In this document: in pieces, positions 6,983 through 16,382 of the stretch | How the letters are laid out: every line of letters starts with the position of its first letter | How positions within the stretch are numbered: position 1 is the stretch's first letter | NCBI GenBank assembly: GCA_913020705.1 | Contig: CAJWBY010000024.1 | Location: 1-34,914 of the forward strand | DNA length: 34,914 nt | Direction of reading: 5' to 3' | Source of the DNA: an uncultured Colwellia sp. | Lineage (GTDB): Bacteria; Pseudomonadota; Gammaproteobacteria; Enterobacterales; Alteromonadaceae | Notes under the pieces: generated by a model | The model's database searches: none | What the model saw: the letters and a program-made list of their open reading frames with translations, nothing else | Told to the model about the DNA's origin: nothing | Position numbers and translations under genes: made by a program

Positions 6983-8341
6983 TTAAGTGAGTAATAACGT
7001 TGCAGTACCTAAGAAGGCAAATATCCCTACCACATCAGTGATCGTTGTTAATATCACACTACCTGCTAAAGCAGGATCAATGTTTATACGTTTTAAAAAT
7101 ATAGGTATCGCAACGCCTGCTATGCCAGCCGCAGTTAAATTCATTAGCATCGCAAAAGCTATTACGCCACCTAGCATTAAGTTTTGTTGCCAAATAGCAA
7201 CAACAGTTGCAATTAAAGCTGCCCAAATAATGCCGTTAAGAAAACCAACCGCAAGTTCTTTTTGTAACAGTATTCTAGCATTGTAGTCGCCAACATGGCC
7301 AAGGGCGATGGCTCGAATAACCAATGTTAATGTTTGATTACCCGCAACCCCTCCCATGCTTGGAACTAACGAATTTAAAATCGCTAGAATAGCGAGTTGG
7401 CTTAATATACCTTCAAACATGCTTGATACAGCAACCGCGAGAAGTGCTGTAATAAGGTTAACACCTAACCAAATAGAGCGCTGTTGGGTACTTTTTAATA
7501 CAGGAGCAAAAGTATCAGCTTCATCATCTAGACCCGCCATACTCATCATTGAATGCTCTGCATCTTCACGGATAATATCAATAACGTCATCGATGGTGAT
7601 ACGTCCAAGTAATCGGCCTTTATCATCAACTACAGGGGCAGAAAACCAATCAAATTTTTCAAAGAGCTGTGCAACATCACTATCAGATAAATGCGCTTGA
7701 ATCGCTTCAATATCTTTGTTTATTAATGTGGAAATAATAATTTCGGGTTTGGCGGTAATTATTGCAGCTAAAGAAACAGCACCAATAAAGTGATTTTTAC
7801 GATCAACAACATAAAATGAATCGGTAGCTTCGGGCAAGTTACCACGCAGACGTAAATAGCGTAATACTACATCCACAGTCACATCAGGACGAATGGTTAT
7901 GGTATCTGTATTCATGATACCGCCAGCGGTATCTTCTTCGAACGATAGAGCTGCTTCTACTCGGCCTCTGTCTTGAGAGTCCATGGCACTTAATACTTCC
8001 TGATAAACACTATCTGGAAGGGTACGTAGAACTTCTGCTAAATCATCGACGTCCATCCCTTCAGCTACTTCAGCTAATTTTTCAGGACGAATGTTTTTTA
8101 AAATACCTTTTCGAACTTCTTCGTTTAGTTCCTCGAGAACCTCACCGTGATTATCAGCATCGATAAGCTGCCATAACACAGCACGACTTTTTGGGTGAGA
8201 AGACTCTAAGATCAAAGCAATATCATAGGCAGGCATATTCTGTAATAATTTACGAACGTGCACAAACATGCCGCTACCAAGTGCTTTATTTACTTGTTGC
8301 AGGCGTTGATGGTTTTGTTTTTGCTCTGAAATTTCCGGCAT
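6983..8341 (-). CDS. mgtE: Magnesium transporter MgtE
   Basis: MgtE is an inner-membrane Mg2+ channel gated by cytosolic Mg2+. The 452-residue protein has the full architecture: an N-terminal helical domain (about 1-135, with LAEVAEGMDVDDLAEVLRTL), a CBS pair (about 140-260, starting AGGIMNTDTITI) and five C-terminal membrane segments from about 285. The pore motif GGVAGNQTLTLVIRAIALG and the late Asp in TTITDVVGIFAF are present. The gene lies 115 bases downstream of ptsO on the same strand. A minus-strand TATAAT at 8382-8387 may give it its own promoter. It is convergent with pmbA. Confidence 0.95.
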   Translation of the reverse strand: MPEISEQKQNHQRLQQVNKALGSGMFVHVRKLLQNMPAYDIALILESSHPKSRAVLWQLIDADNHGEVLEELNEEVRKGILKNIRPEKLAEVAEGMDVDDLAEVLRTLPDSVYQEVLSAMDSQDRGRVEAALSFEEDTAGGIMNTDTITIRPDVTVDVVLRYLRLRGNLPEATDSFYVVDRKNHFIGAVSLAAIITAKPEIIISTLINKDIEAIQAHLSDSDVAQLFEKFDWFSAPVVDDKGRLLGRITIDDVIDIIREDAEHSMMSMAGLDDEADTFAPVLKSTQQRSIWLGVNLITALLAVAVSSMFEGILSQLAILAILNSLVPSMGGVAGNQTLTLVIRAIALGHVGDYNARILLQKELAVGFLNGIIWAALIATVVAIWQQNLMLGGVIAFAMLMNLTAAGIAGVAIPIFLKRINIDPALAGSVILTTITDVVGIFAFLGTATLLLT

Positions 8342-8381
8342 AAAGTTTTCCTGTGCCGCAGTAAACGAAAATTATATAATT

Positions 8382-8404
8382 ATTATAGCCACATTTTTTG
8401 GCTA
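8382..8404 (-). promoter_or_regulatory. Hairpin and candidate -10 box between ptsO and mgtE
   Basis: tagcca (8386-8391) and tggcta (8399-8404) form a six-pair stem with a seven-base loop and no T-run after it on the minus strand. The complement of 8382-8387 reads TATAAT, a perfect -10 hexamer 40 bases upstream of the mgtE start, but no good -35 is visible at 16-18 bases. It may be a weak terminator or attenuator for the upstream operon combined with an mgtE promoter. Confidence 0.35.
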
Positions 8405-8456
8405 AAATGGCTTAATGAATAATAACTTAACTCTATTTTTAATTCAGTATTTATTT

Positions 8457-8732
8457 CTATTCACCTTCATCAAACTTGTCAGAAAATAATTGGCATACAT
8501 CAGAGAGTGCTTGTTGGGCATCTTCACCTTGTGTAATTATTTCAACTGTTTTGCCAAAACCACCTGCGAGTAACATTAATCCCATAATACTGCCTGCATC
8601 AGCTTCTTTTCCTTCTAAACTGATCGTGACTTTAGCATCAAATTTCTGACTTAATTGTGCAAGTTTGGTTGCAGCACGAGCATGTAAGCCAAGCTTGTTA
8701 CTGATGGTTAATACTTTATTATATTTTGCCAT
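8457..8732 (-). CDS. ptsO: Nitrogen-PTS phosphocarrier NPr (HPr-like)
   Basis: NPr passes phosphate from enzyme I-Ntr (PtsP) to EIIA-Ntr (PtsN). The 91-residue length matches NPr. The phosphorylated residue is His17 in KLGLHARAATKLAQL, and the HPr helix-2 region reads AGSIMGLMLLA. It is the last Ntr-PTS gene of the rpoN block, 12 bases downstream of rapZ, the same order as in E. coli. PtsP is not in the window. Confidence 0.95.
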   Translation of the reverse strand: MAKYNKVLTISNKLGLHARAATKLAQLSQKFDAKVTISLEGKEADAGSIMGLMLLAGGFGKTVEIITQGEDAQQALSDVCQLFSDKFDEGE

Positions 8733-8744
8733 GTTCTATTATTA

Positions 8745-9599
8745 CTAGGTGCTTTTTATTTTGATATCACGGTGATGAGATTGAACATCATCACGCTCTT
8801 TACGAAGATTGTTTGCTAATAACTCGGCAATATAAACAGACCTATGTTTACCGCCTGTACAACCTATAGCGATGGTGATGTAACTACGGTTATTTCTTTC
8901 TAAGTGTGGTAACCAAGTCATCATGAAACTATTGATTTGCCATATAAATTTAGTGACTATTGGCTGACTAGCAAGGAAATCTTGCACGGGTTGATCTAAA
9001 CCTGTGTAGCCTTTTAATTCTTTATCCCAAAAAGGGTTGGGAAGAAAGCGCGCATCAAAGACGTAATCTGCATCTTGTGGCACACCATGTTTAAAACCGA
9101 AAGATTCAAAAACAACAACCATCGAAGCAGACGTTTTACCCAAAATTCTCTCACGCACTAAATCAGATAACTGATGAGGTGATAATTGGCTTGTATTTAT
9201 ATACAAACCTGCGCGTGTTGAAATGGGGTCTAGTAGTTTTTTTTCTAAAGAAATAGCTTGATCAAGTGGGATGTTTTGTTTAATCAATGGATGTAAACGA
9301 CGAGTTTCACTAAAGCGACGAATAAGGTCAGAATCATCTGCATCTAAATATAGAATATCAAGTTCTACCGTTTTCGGGAGATAGTCTAGTATTTCTGAAA
9401 CATCAGTCGGATCATTTGGTAAATTACGAACATCTAAGCTTACAGCTACCTTGTCATAATCATTAATAACGGTATGTGCCAATGCGGGTAATAAATTTAC
9501 AGGAATATTATCTACGCAGTAATAGCCTAAATCTTCGAGCACACGTAATGCAACACTTTTACCTGACCCAGAGCGACCACTGACTATCATGAGTTTCAT
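8745..9599 (-). CDS. rapZ: RNase adapter protein RapZ
   Basis: In enterobacteria RapZ senses glucosamine-6-phosphate and presents the sRNA GlmZ to RNase E, controlling GlmS and hence amino-sugar supply for the envelope. The 284-residue length equals that of the E. coli protein. A Walker A motif GRSGSGKS lies at residues 8-15, with a Walker-B-like LDILYLDADD region. The conserved C-terminal RNA-binding part includes AIGCTGGKHRSVYIAE. It sits between ptsN (30 bases) and ptsO (12 bases). Whether GlmY/GlmZ exist in this organism cannot be judged here. Confidence 0.95.
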   Translation of the reverse strand: MKLMIVSGRSGSGKSVALRVLEDLGYYCVDNIPVNLLPALAHTVINDYDKVAVSLDVRNLPNDPTDVSEILDYLPKTVELDILYLDADDSDLIRRFSETRRLHPLIKQNIPLDQAISLEKKLLDPISTRAGLYINTSQLSPHQLSDLVRERILGKTSASMVVVFESFGFKHGVPQDADYVFDARFLPNPFWDKELKGYTGLDQPVQDFLASQPIVTKFIWQINSFMMTWLPHLERNNRSYITIAIGCTGGKHRSVYIAELLANNLRKERDDVQSHHRDIKIKST

Positions 9600-9629
9600 T
9601 TATATATTCCTGAATTTATATTGAGTTTA

Positions 9630-10085
9630 TTAATGTGGAGCATGCTTTATGATGTCAAAAATTTCTTGGGAACTTTTACTCTTTCTTACTTTTTTTGCTG
9701 TTTTTTTATCACTAAATATTTGTGCGATACTTTGCAGGGTGTCTAAATGTTGTTGGCAGCTTTCTTCGGGAACAAACAATGCAATAATAATATCTACATT
9801 ACGATTATCTATCGCATCAAATTCAACGGCTTGTTCGCTTGTTAGCAAAACAGCAATAACTTGTGAGGTATTTGACAATCTACCATGAGGAATCGCGATG
9901 CCATTACCTATGCCTGTGGATCCTACTTTTTCACGAGCCATTAAGCTTTCGAATAATTGATGAGTATCGAGATTCTCGATTTTATCTGCCGCAGTTGTGC
10001 TAATTATTTCTAGGAGTTTCTTTTTACTTGTTCCCTTGACAGCACACAGGGTGCAATCAAGGGTTAGAATATCTTGCAACTTCAT
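9630..10085 (-). CDS. ptsN: Nitrogen-PTS EIIA component PtsN
   Basis: PtsN is the final phosphoacceptor of the Ntr PTS. Its phosphorylation state regulates potassium transport and other processes in E. coli. The 151-residue protein has the PTS EIIA type-2 fold signature, with the phosphorylatable His67 in GNGIAIPHGRLS and the preceding REKVGSTGIG. It belongs to the rpoN-hpf-ptsN-rapZ-ptsO run, 49 bases after hpf. Confidence 0.95.
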   Translation of the reverse strand: MKLQDILTLDCTLCAVKGTSKKKLLEIISTTAADKIENLDTHQLFESLMAREKVGSTGIGNGIAIPHGRLSNTSQVIAVLLTSEQAVEFDAIDNRNVDIIIALFVPEESCQQHLDTLQSIAQIFSDKKTAKKVRKSKSSQEIFDIIKHAPH

Positions 10086-10134
10086 TATTCTACTTACTTA
10101 CATTTATTGGTTAGAGGAAAGGCGTGAAACAGCA

Positions 10135-10422
10135 TTAATGCTGATTTGTTTTACCTTTGTATTTTAATATTTGTTTATCAAGTTTACCAACAAGGCTATC
10201 AATAGAGGAATACATATCGGCATTTTGAGCCTTCGCATGTAAATCAGTACCGTTGACATGAACAGTCGCTTCAGCAATTTGGTTTAATTTTTCAACAGTG
10301 AGAACTACATGAACATTATTGATATGGTCAAAGTGTCGGGTCAATTTTTCCATCTTTGTATTGACGCTTTCTCGTAAAGCTTCGGTAATTTCAACATGGT
10401 GTCCAGAAAGGTTAATTTGCAT
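10135..10422 (-). CDS. hpf: Ribosome hibernation promoting factor (short HPF)
   Basis: HPF binds the 30S decoding region and, with RMF, promotes 100S ribosome dimers in stationary phase. The 95-residue length is that of the short HPF form of gammaproteobacteria. Typical sequence includes INLSGHHVEITEALRESV at the N-terminus, HFDHINNVHVVLTVEK in the middle and ADMYSSIDSLVGKLDKQI at the C-terminus. It lies 23 bases downstream of rpoN and is probably co-transcribed with it. Confidence 0.94.
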   Translation of the reverse strand: MQINLSGHHVEITEALRESVNTKMEKLTRHFDHINNVHVVLTVEKLNQIAEATVHVNGTDLHAKAQNADMYSSIDSLVGKLDKQILKYKGKTNQH

Positions 10423-10445
10423 AAGCTTAATTCCTCATCTTTTCG

Positions 10446-11954
10446 TTAAAGTAAACTTTTTCGTTGATTAGAAGGTGGAATAGAAAGTGACTCACGATAT
10501 TTTGCAATCGTACGTCGAGCAACATTTATTCCTTGTTCGGCTAGTAAATCAGCCATTTTACTATCACTTAGTGGTTTTGCTGGGATCTCAGCGGCCACTA
10601 GTTTTCTAATTAATGCACGAATAGCGGTTGATGAACATTCGCCACCATTTTCTGTGCTAACGTGACTTGAGAAGAAAAATTTCAGTTCAAAAATACCACG
10701 TGGGGTATGCATATATTTTTGTGTGGTTACACGGGAAATAGTAGATTCATGCATATCGACGGCTTCTGCGATGTCATTCAACACCATTGGACGCATTGCT
10801 TCATTGCCATGCTCGAAAAAGCCAATTTGTCGTTGAACAATACAGTTTGAAACTTTGAGTAAGGTATCATTTCGACTTTCTAAGCTTTTGATGAACCATT
10901 TGGCTTCTTGTAAATTCGAACGGATAAATTGTGTGTCAGCAGATGACTTCATCGACCGTGTCATAGAAGCATATTGCTGATTTACAGAAAGTTTTGGCGC
11001 TGTGTCTGGGTTAAGTTCAACTATCCAACGGCCATTTTTCTTTTCAACAGAAACATCGGGAATAACGTATTGGTCATCACTTTTGATCACACTGTCACCA
11101 GGTCGAGGATCAAGTGTTTGAATAAGGCGTACTACTTCACGAAGTTGATCTTCTTTAAGTCGAGTTTTACGCATCAATGTGCGATAATCTCGGCTACCTA
11201 AAAGGTCAATGTAATCACGTAAAACTAATTTGCTTTCTTCTAACCAAGGCGTTGCGGGATCAAATTGGTTGAGTTGAATAATTAAACATTCTGAAATTGA
11301 ACGTGCGGCGACACCAATAGGGTCAAAAAGGTTAATACGCTTTAACACTACTTCAACTTCATCAAGTTCAAGATCTTCAATGGCAACACTTTCTAAAATA
11401 TCATCACTGGTAACGGTCAAATAGCCAGCATCATCAACGGCATCTATTATTGCCATAGCAATAGCACGATCTGTCTCAGTAAACGGACTTAACTCCATTT
11501 GCCAGCGCAAGTGATCTTGAATTGAGTCTTGAGTTTCACCTTGGTAAGTATAGTCTTCTGAAGCCGGGCCTGAACTTGAACTAGCCGCTCCTGCGGTATA
11601 ATTGTCATCCCAAGTTGTATCCATGTTTAATTCTTCAGGGATATCTGTTTTGTCCATTGCTTCAGTTGTGGTGATTTCATCTATAGTAGGCGAAGAGTCT
11701 TCACTTCCATCAGAAGTGCTTACTTCTTTTACATCGCCAGTACCAGAGGTATGAGCATCTTCAATGTTATCAGTGCTTTTTTCTTCAGCATTGTTAGCAG
11801 AATCGTCCATTTCTAATAATGGATTACTCTCTAAGGCTTCTTGGATTTCTTGCTGAAGCTCTAACGTCGATAATTGCAGCAATTTTATTGCTTGCTGCAA
11901 TTGTGGCGTCATGGTTAATTGTTGTCCTATGCGGAGTTGTAGAGTAGGGCGCAT
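10446..11954 (-). CDS. rpoN: RNA polymerase sigma-54 factor RpoN
   Basis: RpoN directs transcription from -24/-12 promoters and needs AAA+ activators; its typical roles are nitrogen use and motility. The 502-residue protein has region I rich in Gln/Leu at the N-terminus ([19 protein letters not shown]), a long acidic low-complexity region II (about residues 50-140, rich in Asp/Glu/Ser/Thr), a core-binding domain, a helix-turn-helix part ([20 protein letters not shown]) and the RpoN box [10 protein letters not shown] close to the C-terminus. It is 73 bases downstream of lptB, the conserved position in proteobacteria. Confidence 0.97.
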   Translation of the reverse strand: MRPTLQLRIGQQLTMTPQLQQAIKLLQLSTLELQQEIQEALESNPLLEMDDSANNAEEKSTDNIEDAHTSGTGDVKEVSTSDGSEDSSPTIDEITTTEAMDKTDIPEELNMDTTWDDNYTAGAASSSSGPASEDYTYQGETQDSIQDHLRWQMELSPFTETDRAIAMAIIDAVDDAGYLTVTSDDILESVAIEDLELDEVEVVLKRINLFDPIGVAARSISECLIIQLNQFDPATPWLEESKLVLRDYIDLLGSRDYRTLMRKTRLKEDQLREVVRLIQTLDPRPGDSVIKSDDQYVIPDVSVEKKNGRWIVELNPDTAPKLSVNQQYASMTRSMKSSADTQFIRSNLQEAKWFIKSLESRNDTLLKVSNCIVQRQIGFFEHGNEAMRPMVLNDIAEAVDMHESTISRVTTQKYMHTPRGIFELKFFFSSHVSTENGGECSSTAIRALIRKLVAAEIPAKPLSDSKMADLLAEQGINVARRTIAKYRESLSIPPSNQRKSLL

Positions 11955-12027
11955 TTAGGTCATTAACTTCCTATTATTTTTAATTGAACATTTTCGTTAT
12001 ACGAAGACATTCTTAATTTATTGACTA

Positions 12028-12759
12028 CTATAGCGTGAATTGTTCACCAAGGTATACATCTCTTACATGTTGATTTGCAAGAATTTGATCTGAATTACCT
12101 TCAGCAATAAGTTCGCCATGACTCACTATATAGGCATGTTCACATACATCGAGTGTTTCTCGTACATTATGGTCGGTGATCAAAACGCCAATGCCACGTT
12201 CTTTTAAGTGTAGAATAATTTTTTTAATATCACCTACTGAAATGGGGTCAACACCTGCAAAAGGTTCATCGAGTAAAATGAATTTTGGTTCAGCAGCTAA
12301 AGCTCGAGCTATCTCTACTCGACGGCGTTCCCCACCAGATAGGCTCATGCCTAAGTTATCTTTGATATGACCAATGTTAAATTCTTCTACTAAATGCTCT
12401 AATTTTTCTTCACGTTCTGCATCAGATAATTCTTTGCGTGTCTGTAATATGGCCATTATATTATCGTAAACACTGAGTTTTCTAAAAATTGAGGCTTCTT
12501 GTGGTAAGTATCCAATACCTTTTCTCGCACGTTCGTGCATAGGGGCTAGTGTGAGGTCTTCACCGTTTAAGATAATTTCACCGCTGTCGCTTTCGACTAA
12601 ACCTACAATCATATAGAAAGAAGTGGTTTTACCTGCACCATTCGGGCCCAACAAACCGACTACTTGCCCAGCTGATACCTGCATGCTTACATTTTTAACG
12701 ACTTTTCTACCTTTGTATGCTTTAGCAAGGCCTTTCGCCATCAGTGTACTAATGCTCAT
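12028..12759 (-). CDS. lptB: LPS export ABC transporter ATPase LptB
   Basis: LptB is the cytoplasmic ATPase of LptB2FG, which extracts LPS from the inner membrane. The 243-residue sequence shows Walker [10 protein letters not shown] at 38-46, the ABC signature [15 protein letters not shown], Walker [16 protein letters not shown] and the H-loop His in [11 protein letters not shown]. It follows lptA after three bases. LptF and LptG are not in the window. Confidence 0.97.
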   Translation of the reverse strand: MSISTLMAKGLAKAYKGRKVVKNVSMQVSAGQVVGLLGPNGAGKTTSFYMIVGLVESDSGEIILNGEDLTLAPMHERARKGIGYLPQEASIFRKLSVYDNIMAILQTRKELSDAEREEKLEHLVEEFNIGHIKDNLGMSLSGGERRRVEIARALAAEPKFILLDEPFAGVDPISVGDIKKIILHLKERGIGVLITDHNVRETLDVCEHAYIVSHGELIAEGNSDQILANQHVRDVYLGEQFTL

Positions 12760-12762
12760 AAA

Positions 12763-13299
12763 TTATTTTTTTCCTGAGTTACTGGCGTCAGTTATTTTTG
12801 CTTTTATTTTTTCTTTAGGCTGAAAAATTGTCTTCGTGCGTTCATTCGTTTTACTTTCCGCATTTACATATTGAGTGTCAATATTGTAAGTTATTTTACT
12901 ACCACTGACTTCACTGTCTTCTTGCTGTAATAAAGCATTTCCTGAAATGATAACTAAATTGTTGCCAGGCTCATATCGTATTTCATCGGCTTGCAAATTA
13001 AGTGGAGTACCATCGGCTAACGTTTGTTCAAATGTTGCTGGTTTACCTTTCGCAATATAGGTTTTCTCTTCACTTCCAGTCTGAGTCAGCACTTGTACTA
13101 AATCGGCATGGATGATTAATGAACCTTGGGTAATAACTACGTTGTCGATATAGCTGAAAATTTTATTTTTAAGATCCGCAGCTTGTTTTGACGCGTCGAT
13201 TTCAATTTTTTGCGAGATATCAAATTTTTCAGCAAAAGCTGATGAAAGCAAGGTGCCTGATAACATTAAGCAAAGTAGGCTATTTTTTAACAATTTCAT
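12763..13299 (-). CDS. lptA: LPS periplasmic bridge protein LptA
   Basis: LptA forms the periplasmic bridge carrying LPS between LptC and LptD. The 178-residue protein has a signal peptide (hydrophobic 7-20, cleavage probably after SAFA at about residue 23). An OstA-like beta-jellyroll body follows, with DNVVITQGSLIIHADLVQV, AKGKPATFEQ and LQADEIRYEPGNNLVIISGN. Its start overlaps the end of lptC by 20 bases and its stop lies three bases before lptB, so translation of the three is probably coupled. Confidence 0.94.
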   Translation of the reverse strand: MKLLKNSLLCLMLSGTLLSSAFAEKFDISQKIEIDASKQAADLKNKIFSYIDNVVITQGSLIIHADLVQVLTQTGSEEKTYIAKGKPATFEQTLADGTPLNLQADEIRYEPGNNLVIISGNALLQQEDSEVSGSKITYNIDTQYVNAESKTNERTKTIFQPKEKIKAKITDASNSGKK

Positions 13300-13846
13300 A
13301 AATGGATTTCACATGTTTAGTTAGTGTCATTTGGTTGGTGTTTAAGTCGACAATTAAACCCTTACCATCGATGGTAAATCCTTTACCAATAATTTTAATT
13401 TCTTGTTCAGAGCTTAAGATGTTAGTTTTTAGATCAAGTTCAAAGTATTTTCCTTGGACCTCTTGCAATAAACTGTTTTGATCTGTTGCCATCACACGAA
13501 CATGATTTTCAAGTTTTACTCTGTTGTTATTATACAATATGCCTTCATTTGCAGAGACTTTCCAAGCGGGAGCATTATTCTTTGGATGAAGTGTATATTG
13601 AGGAAACTCAAAGTTGGTAATATTTAGTTCAGGGTAATGTTCCATTCTATGCGCATCAACAACATAAGCTAAACTCCCTTTACTTTTATAAACATTACTG
13701 TGTAAATTTTCAGCAATAAAGTCTGGCGTAATCGTTTTATCAATAGTTTGTAATTCTGGTACAGCAGCATTTCGCCACTCAATAATTCCATAAATAGACC
13801 CAGCAATTAGAAAGAACACTATGGTTAAACTATAGAGCCGATTCAT
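13280..13846 (-). CDS. lptC: LPS export inner-membrane protein LptC
   Basis: LptC is a bitopic inner-membrane protein that receives LPS from LptB2FG and passes it to LptA. From ATG 13846 it is 188 residues: one N-terminal membrane helix (about residues 4-22, LYSLTIVFFLIAGSIYGII), then a periplasmic LptC domain with PELNITNFEFPQYTLHPKN and AWKVSANEGILY. The frame is open further upstream to 14017, but that part is the antisense-like out-of-frame reading of kdsC. ATG 13846 overlaps the kdsC stop as ATGA, the usual coupling arrangement in this operon. Confidence 0.93.
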   Translation of the reverse strand: MNRLYSLTIVFFLIAGSIYGIIEWRNAAVPELQTIDKTITPDFIAENLHSNVYKSKGSLAYVVDAHRMEHYPELNITNFEFPQYTLHPKNNAPAWKVSANEGILYNNNRVKLENHVRVMATDQNSLLQEVQGKYFELDLKTNILSSEQEIKIIGKGFTIDGKGLIVDLNTNQMTLTKHVKSIYEIVKK

Positions 13847-14400
13847 ATACTGGCGCCACTCGCATTGGCTAAAGTGTTTTGGCTTAGCATAATTAAATCG
13901 CAAATTTCTCGAACAGCACCAAAGCCACCACGGTTGAATGTTGTGTAATTGGCGATGGATAAAATGCTCGGATGAGCGTCTTGCACAGCAATACCCAAAC
14001 CAACATAATCGATACATTCATGATCGGGCATGTCGTCTCCGATATAAGCAATTTCATCGAGAGATAAATTTAATTTTTCAGCCATTTTCTTTAATGCAGG
14101 TAATTTATTTTCCTCGCCTTGCACTATGTATTTTACATTTAACGCTGTCATACGTGTTGCAACAATGTTTGAGGTTCTCCCTGTAATAACCGCAACATCA
14201 ACACCGCTGGCGCCTAATGCTTTTATTCCGTATCCATCTTTAGTGTGAAAAGCTTTTAATTCTTCACCATTGTTACCTAAATAAATACGTCCATCAGAAA
14301 AAACGCCATCAATATCACAGATCAAAAGTTTGATTTTTTTCATTGCATTAAATGCGGTATCAGTAATTTCTCCATATAATGTATTCATATTAAATAACAC
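13843..14400 (-). CDS. kdsC: 3-deoxy-D-manno-octulosonate-8-phosphate phosphatase KdsC
   Basis: KdsC removes phosphate from Kdo-8-phosphate in the synthesis of the LPS inner-core sugar. This 185-residue HAD-family C0-type protein shows motif I LLICDIDGVFSDGRIY (nucleophile and acid/base Asp), motif II VAVITGRTS and motif III GDDMPDHECIDYVGLGIAV. There is no cap domain, as in the KdsC tetramer family. Its start overlaps the end of kdsD by 11 bases and its stop overlaps lptC as ATGA. Confidence 0.95.
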   Translation of the reverse strand: MLFNMNTLYGEITDTAFNAMKKIKLLICDIDGVFSDGRIYLGNNGEELKAFHTKDGYGIKALGASGVDVAVITGRTSNIVATRMTALNVKYIVQGEENKLPALKKMAEKLNLSLDEIAYIGDDMPDHECIDYVGLGIAVQDAHPSILSIANYTTFNRGGFGAVREICDLIMLSQNTLANASGASI

Positions 14401-15358
14401 CTGATTTTAATAGATCGTGCATGTTCATTGCGCCAATAGGCGTGTTATTATCATTAACAATAATTAAACCATTAATTTTTTTGTCTTCCATGATTTTCAA
14501 ACCTTCTGCGGCGAGCATATCTTGATGAGCAACCGTAGGGTGTTTAGTCATCACTGATTCAATATTGTCGTTATGAATATCGACACGTTCATCAAGAATA
14601 CGACGTAAATCGCCATCAGTGAACAAGCCTTGTAATTGATGTTCATCATCAATTATTGCTGTCATGCCTAAACCTTTCAATGACATTTCAACTAAAGCGT
14701 CTTTAATTTTAGCTTTAGTATTGATCACAGGTAAGCGTTCATCGCTATGCATAATGTCACTAAGGCGTAATAATAGACGTTTTCCTAAACTACCACCGGG
14801 GTGAGAAAGCGCGAAATCGTCAGCGGTAAATCCACGAGCATTTAATAAAGCGACAGCGAGTGCATCTCCCATTACAAGTGTTGCGGTAGTGCTGGATGTT
14901 GGTGCTAAACCAAGTGGACAAGCTTCCTGTGATACAGCTACACACAAATGGATATCACCGAGCTTCGCTAAGGTTGAGGCCGGTTTTCCTGTCATAGAAA
15001 TAAGTTTTGCGCCAATGCGCTTTATCACGGGTACTATAGCTAAAACTTCACCTGTTTCGCCTGAATGTGAAATGGTGAGGACAACATCATCATTAGTTAT
15101 CATACCTAAATCACCATGGCTTGCTTCGCCAGGATGTACAAAAAATGAGGGGGTACCTGTGCTGGCTAATGTAGCAGCAATTTTTCCACCAATATGGCCT
15201 GACTTACCCATGCCAACAATAATAACTCTACCTTTGCAGTTAAACATTAACTGACAAGCATCTTCAAAATTCTTATCAATATATTGGCTAAGCTCTGCAA
15301 TAGCTTGTTGTTCTATATGAATAACATCCAATGCGAGTTGTTTGAAATTGTTCATCAT
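14390..15358 (-). CDS. kdsD: D-arabinose-5-phosphate isomerase KdsD
   Basis: KdsD converts ribulose-5-phosphate to arabinose-5-phosphate, the first step to Kdo. The 322-residue protein has an N-terminal SIS domain (about 35-170, with VGMGKSGHIGGKIAATLAST, HPGEASHGDLGM and SHSGETGE) and two C-terminal CBS domains (from about 205 and 270). It lies 40 bases downstream of yrbG and overlaps kdsC by 11 bases, the E. coli order. Confidence 0.95.
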   Translation of the reverse strand: MMNNFKQLALDVIHIEQQAIAELSQYIDKNFEDACQLMFNCKGRVIIVGMGKSGHIGGKIAATLASTGTPSFFVHPGEASHGDLGMITNDDVVLTISHSGETGEVLAIVPVIKRIGAKLISMTGKPASTLAKLGDIHLCVAVSQEACPLGLAPTSSTTATLVMGDALAVALLNARGFTADDFALSHPGGSLGKRLLLRLSDIMHSDERLPVINTKAKIKDALVEMSLKGLGMTAIIDDEHQLQGLFTDGDLRRILDERVDIHNDNIESVMTKHPTVAHQDMLAAEGLKIMEDKKINGLIIVNDNNTPIGAMNMHDLLKSGVI

Positions 15359-15398
15359 CTGCCCATTTTCTATTGTATTAAAATAACGACTATGAATA

Positions 15399-16382
15399 TT
15401 ATTGCTTTAGTTGGCTAAAAAGTAATAGTTGATAAGCAACAAAAGCACCGATCAATAACATACCTTTTACACGGGTAATACGAAAACTTCCAGCACGTCG
15501 AGTAAAACACAGAATAAACAACAATACTGTAACACCTAGCATATAAGGTGCATCGCGATTGGCCGCGTCTGAATCTATTTCCCCTGGCGCAATAAGGCCA
15601 GCAAGAGAAAGAACAGCAAAAATATTAAAGATATTAGAGCCAATAATACTGCCTAATGCTAAATCATCTTCTTTTTTAATGATACTCATAATGCTTGCAG
15701 CAAGCTCTGGTAAGCTAGTGCCAATGGCAACAACCGTTAAGCCAATTACAAGATCACTAATGCCAAAAGCTTTTGCTATAAAAACTGAAGAGTCGACTAA
15801 ATAAACAGCACTCATTGGCAATAGGATCATACCAACGACTAACCAGAGTATTGATATAGGTTTACTAACTGCCTCGGGTACTTCTTGTTCTGCTTCGATG
15901 ATGAGTGGGTCGTCAACGGCAGTATTTTTAGTTGCTCTTAACGTTATTAGAAGTAAAGCGATAATATAAACAAAGAACCCAATCATTAACGATAAGCCTT
16001 CATTAAAACCAAAGTAACTGTCAGACAACATCCAATAAGCTAAAGCAGTTATAAAAAGAATAAGTGGAATTTCACGTTTTACTGTAGATGAAGAAACCAT
16101 TAGTGGCTGAAATAATGCAGTGATACCTAAAACTAAAGCAATATTGGCAATATTAGAACCAATCGCATTACCAATAGCTAAGTTAGGATTGCCGTCTAAA
16201 GATGCCGTTGCCGCGATCATCATTTCTGGTGCTGAAGACCCCATAGCAACAATAGTCAAACCGATAATCATGGGTGAGATGCCAAAATTTCTTGCTAGGG
16301 ATGAGGCACCAAAAACAAACTTATCGGCACTCCATACCAAAGTAACAAGTGAAACAAGTAAAATTAGAATCTGTATTAACAT
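15399..16382 (-). CDS. yrbG: Calcium/sodium antiporter YrbG family
   Basis: This is an inner-membrane cation/Ca2+ exchanger (CaCA superfamily) of 327 residues, with about ten membrane segments in two homologous halves. Each half carries the alpha-repeat ion-binding motifs: VAMGSSAPEMMIA and IGNAIGSNIANIA in the first, VAIGTSLPELAAS and LGSIIGSNIFNIF in the second. A strong ribosome site (AGGAGC on the minus strand) precedes ATG 16382. It heads the minus-strand kds-lpt-rpoN block and is divergent from mlaF. The physiological substrate in E. coli is not settled. Confidence 0.92.
   Translation of the reverse strand: MLIQILILLVSLVTLVWSADKFVFGASSLARNFGISPMIIGLTIVAMGSSAPEMMIAATASLDGNPNLAIGNAIGSNIANIALVLGITALFQPLMVSSSTVKREIPLILFITALAYWMLSDSYFGFNEGLSLMIGFFVYIIALLLITLRATKNTAVDDPLIIEAEQEVPEAVSKPISILWLVVGMILLPMSAVYLVDSSVFIAKAFGISDLVIGLTVVAIGTSLPELAASIMSIIKKEDDLALGSIIGSNIFNIFAVLSLAGLIAPGEIDSDAANRDAPYMLGVTVLLFILCFTRRAGSFRITRVKGMLLIGAFVAYQLLLFSQLKQ

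Noticed and set aside
7356..7700. Plus-strand frames inside mgtE, and similar ones inside kdsD, yrbG, lptB and mlaF
   Set aside because: They are antisense readings of well-conserved genes, with no family resemblance and no ribosome sites.
13847..14017. Extended N-terminus of lptC (57 more residues)
   Set aside because: The extra part lies wholly within kdsC in another frame, is rich in Cys/Trp/Arg and unlike LptC. The ATGA overlap and the membrane helix support ATG 13846.
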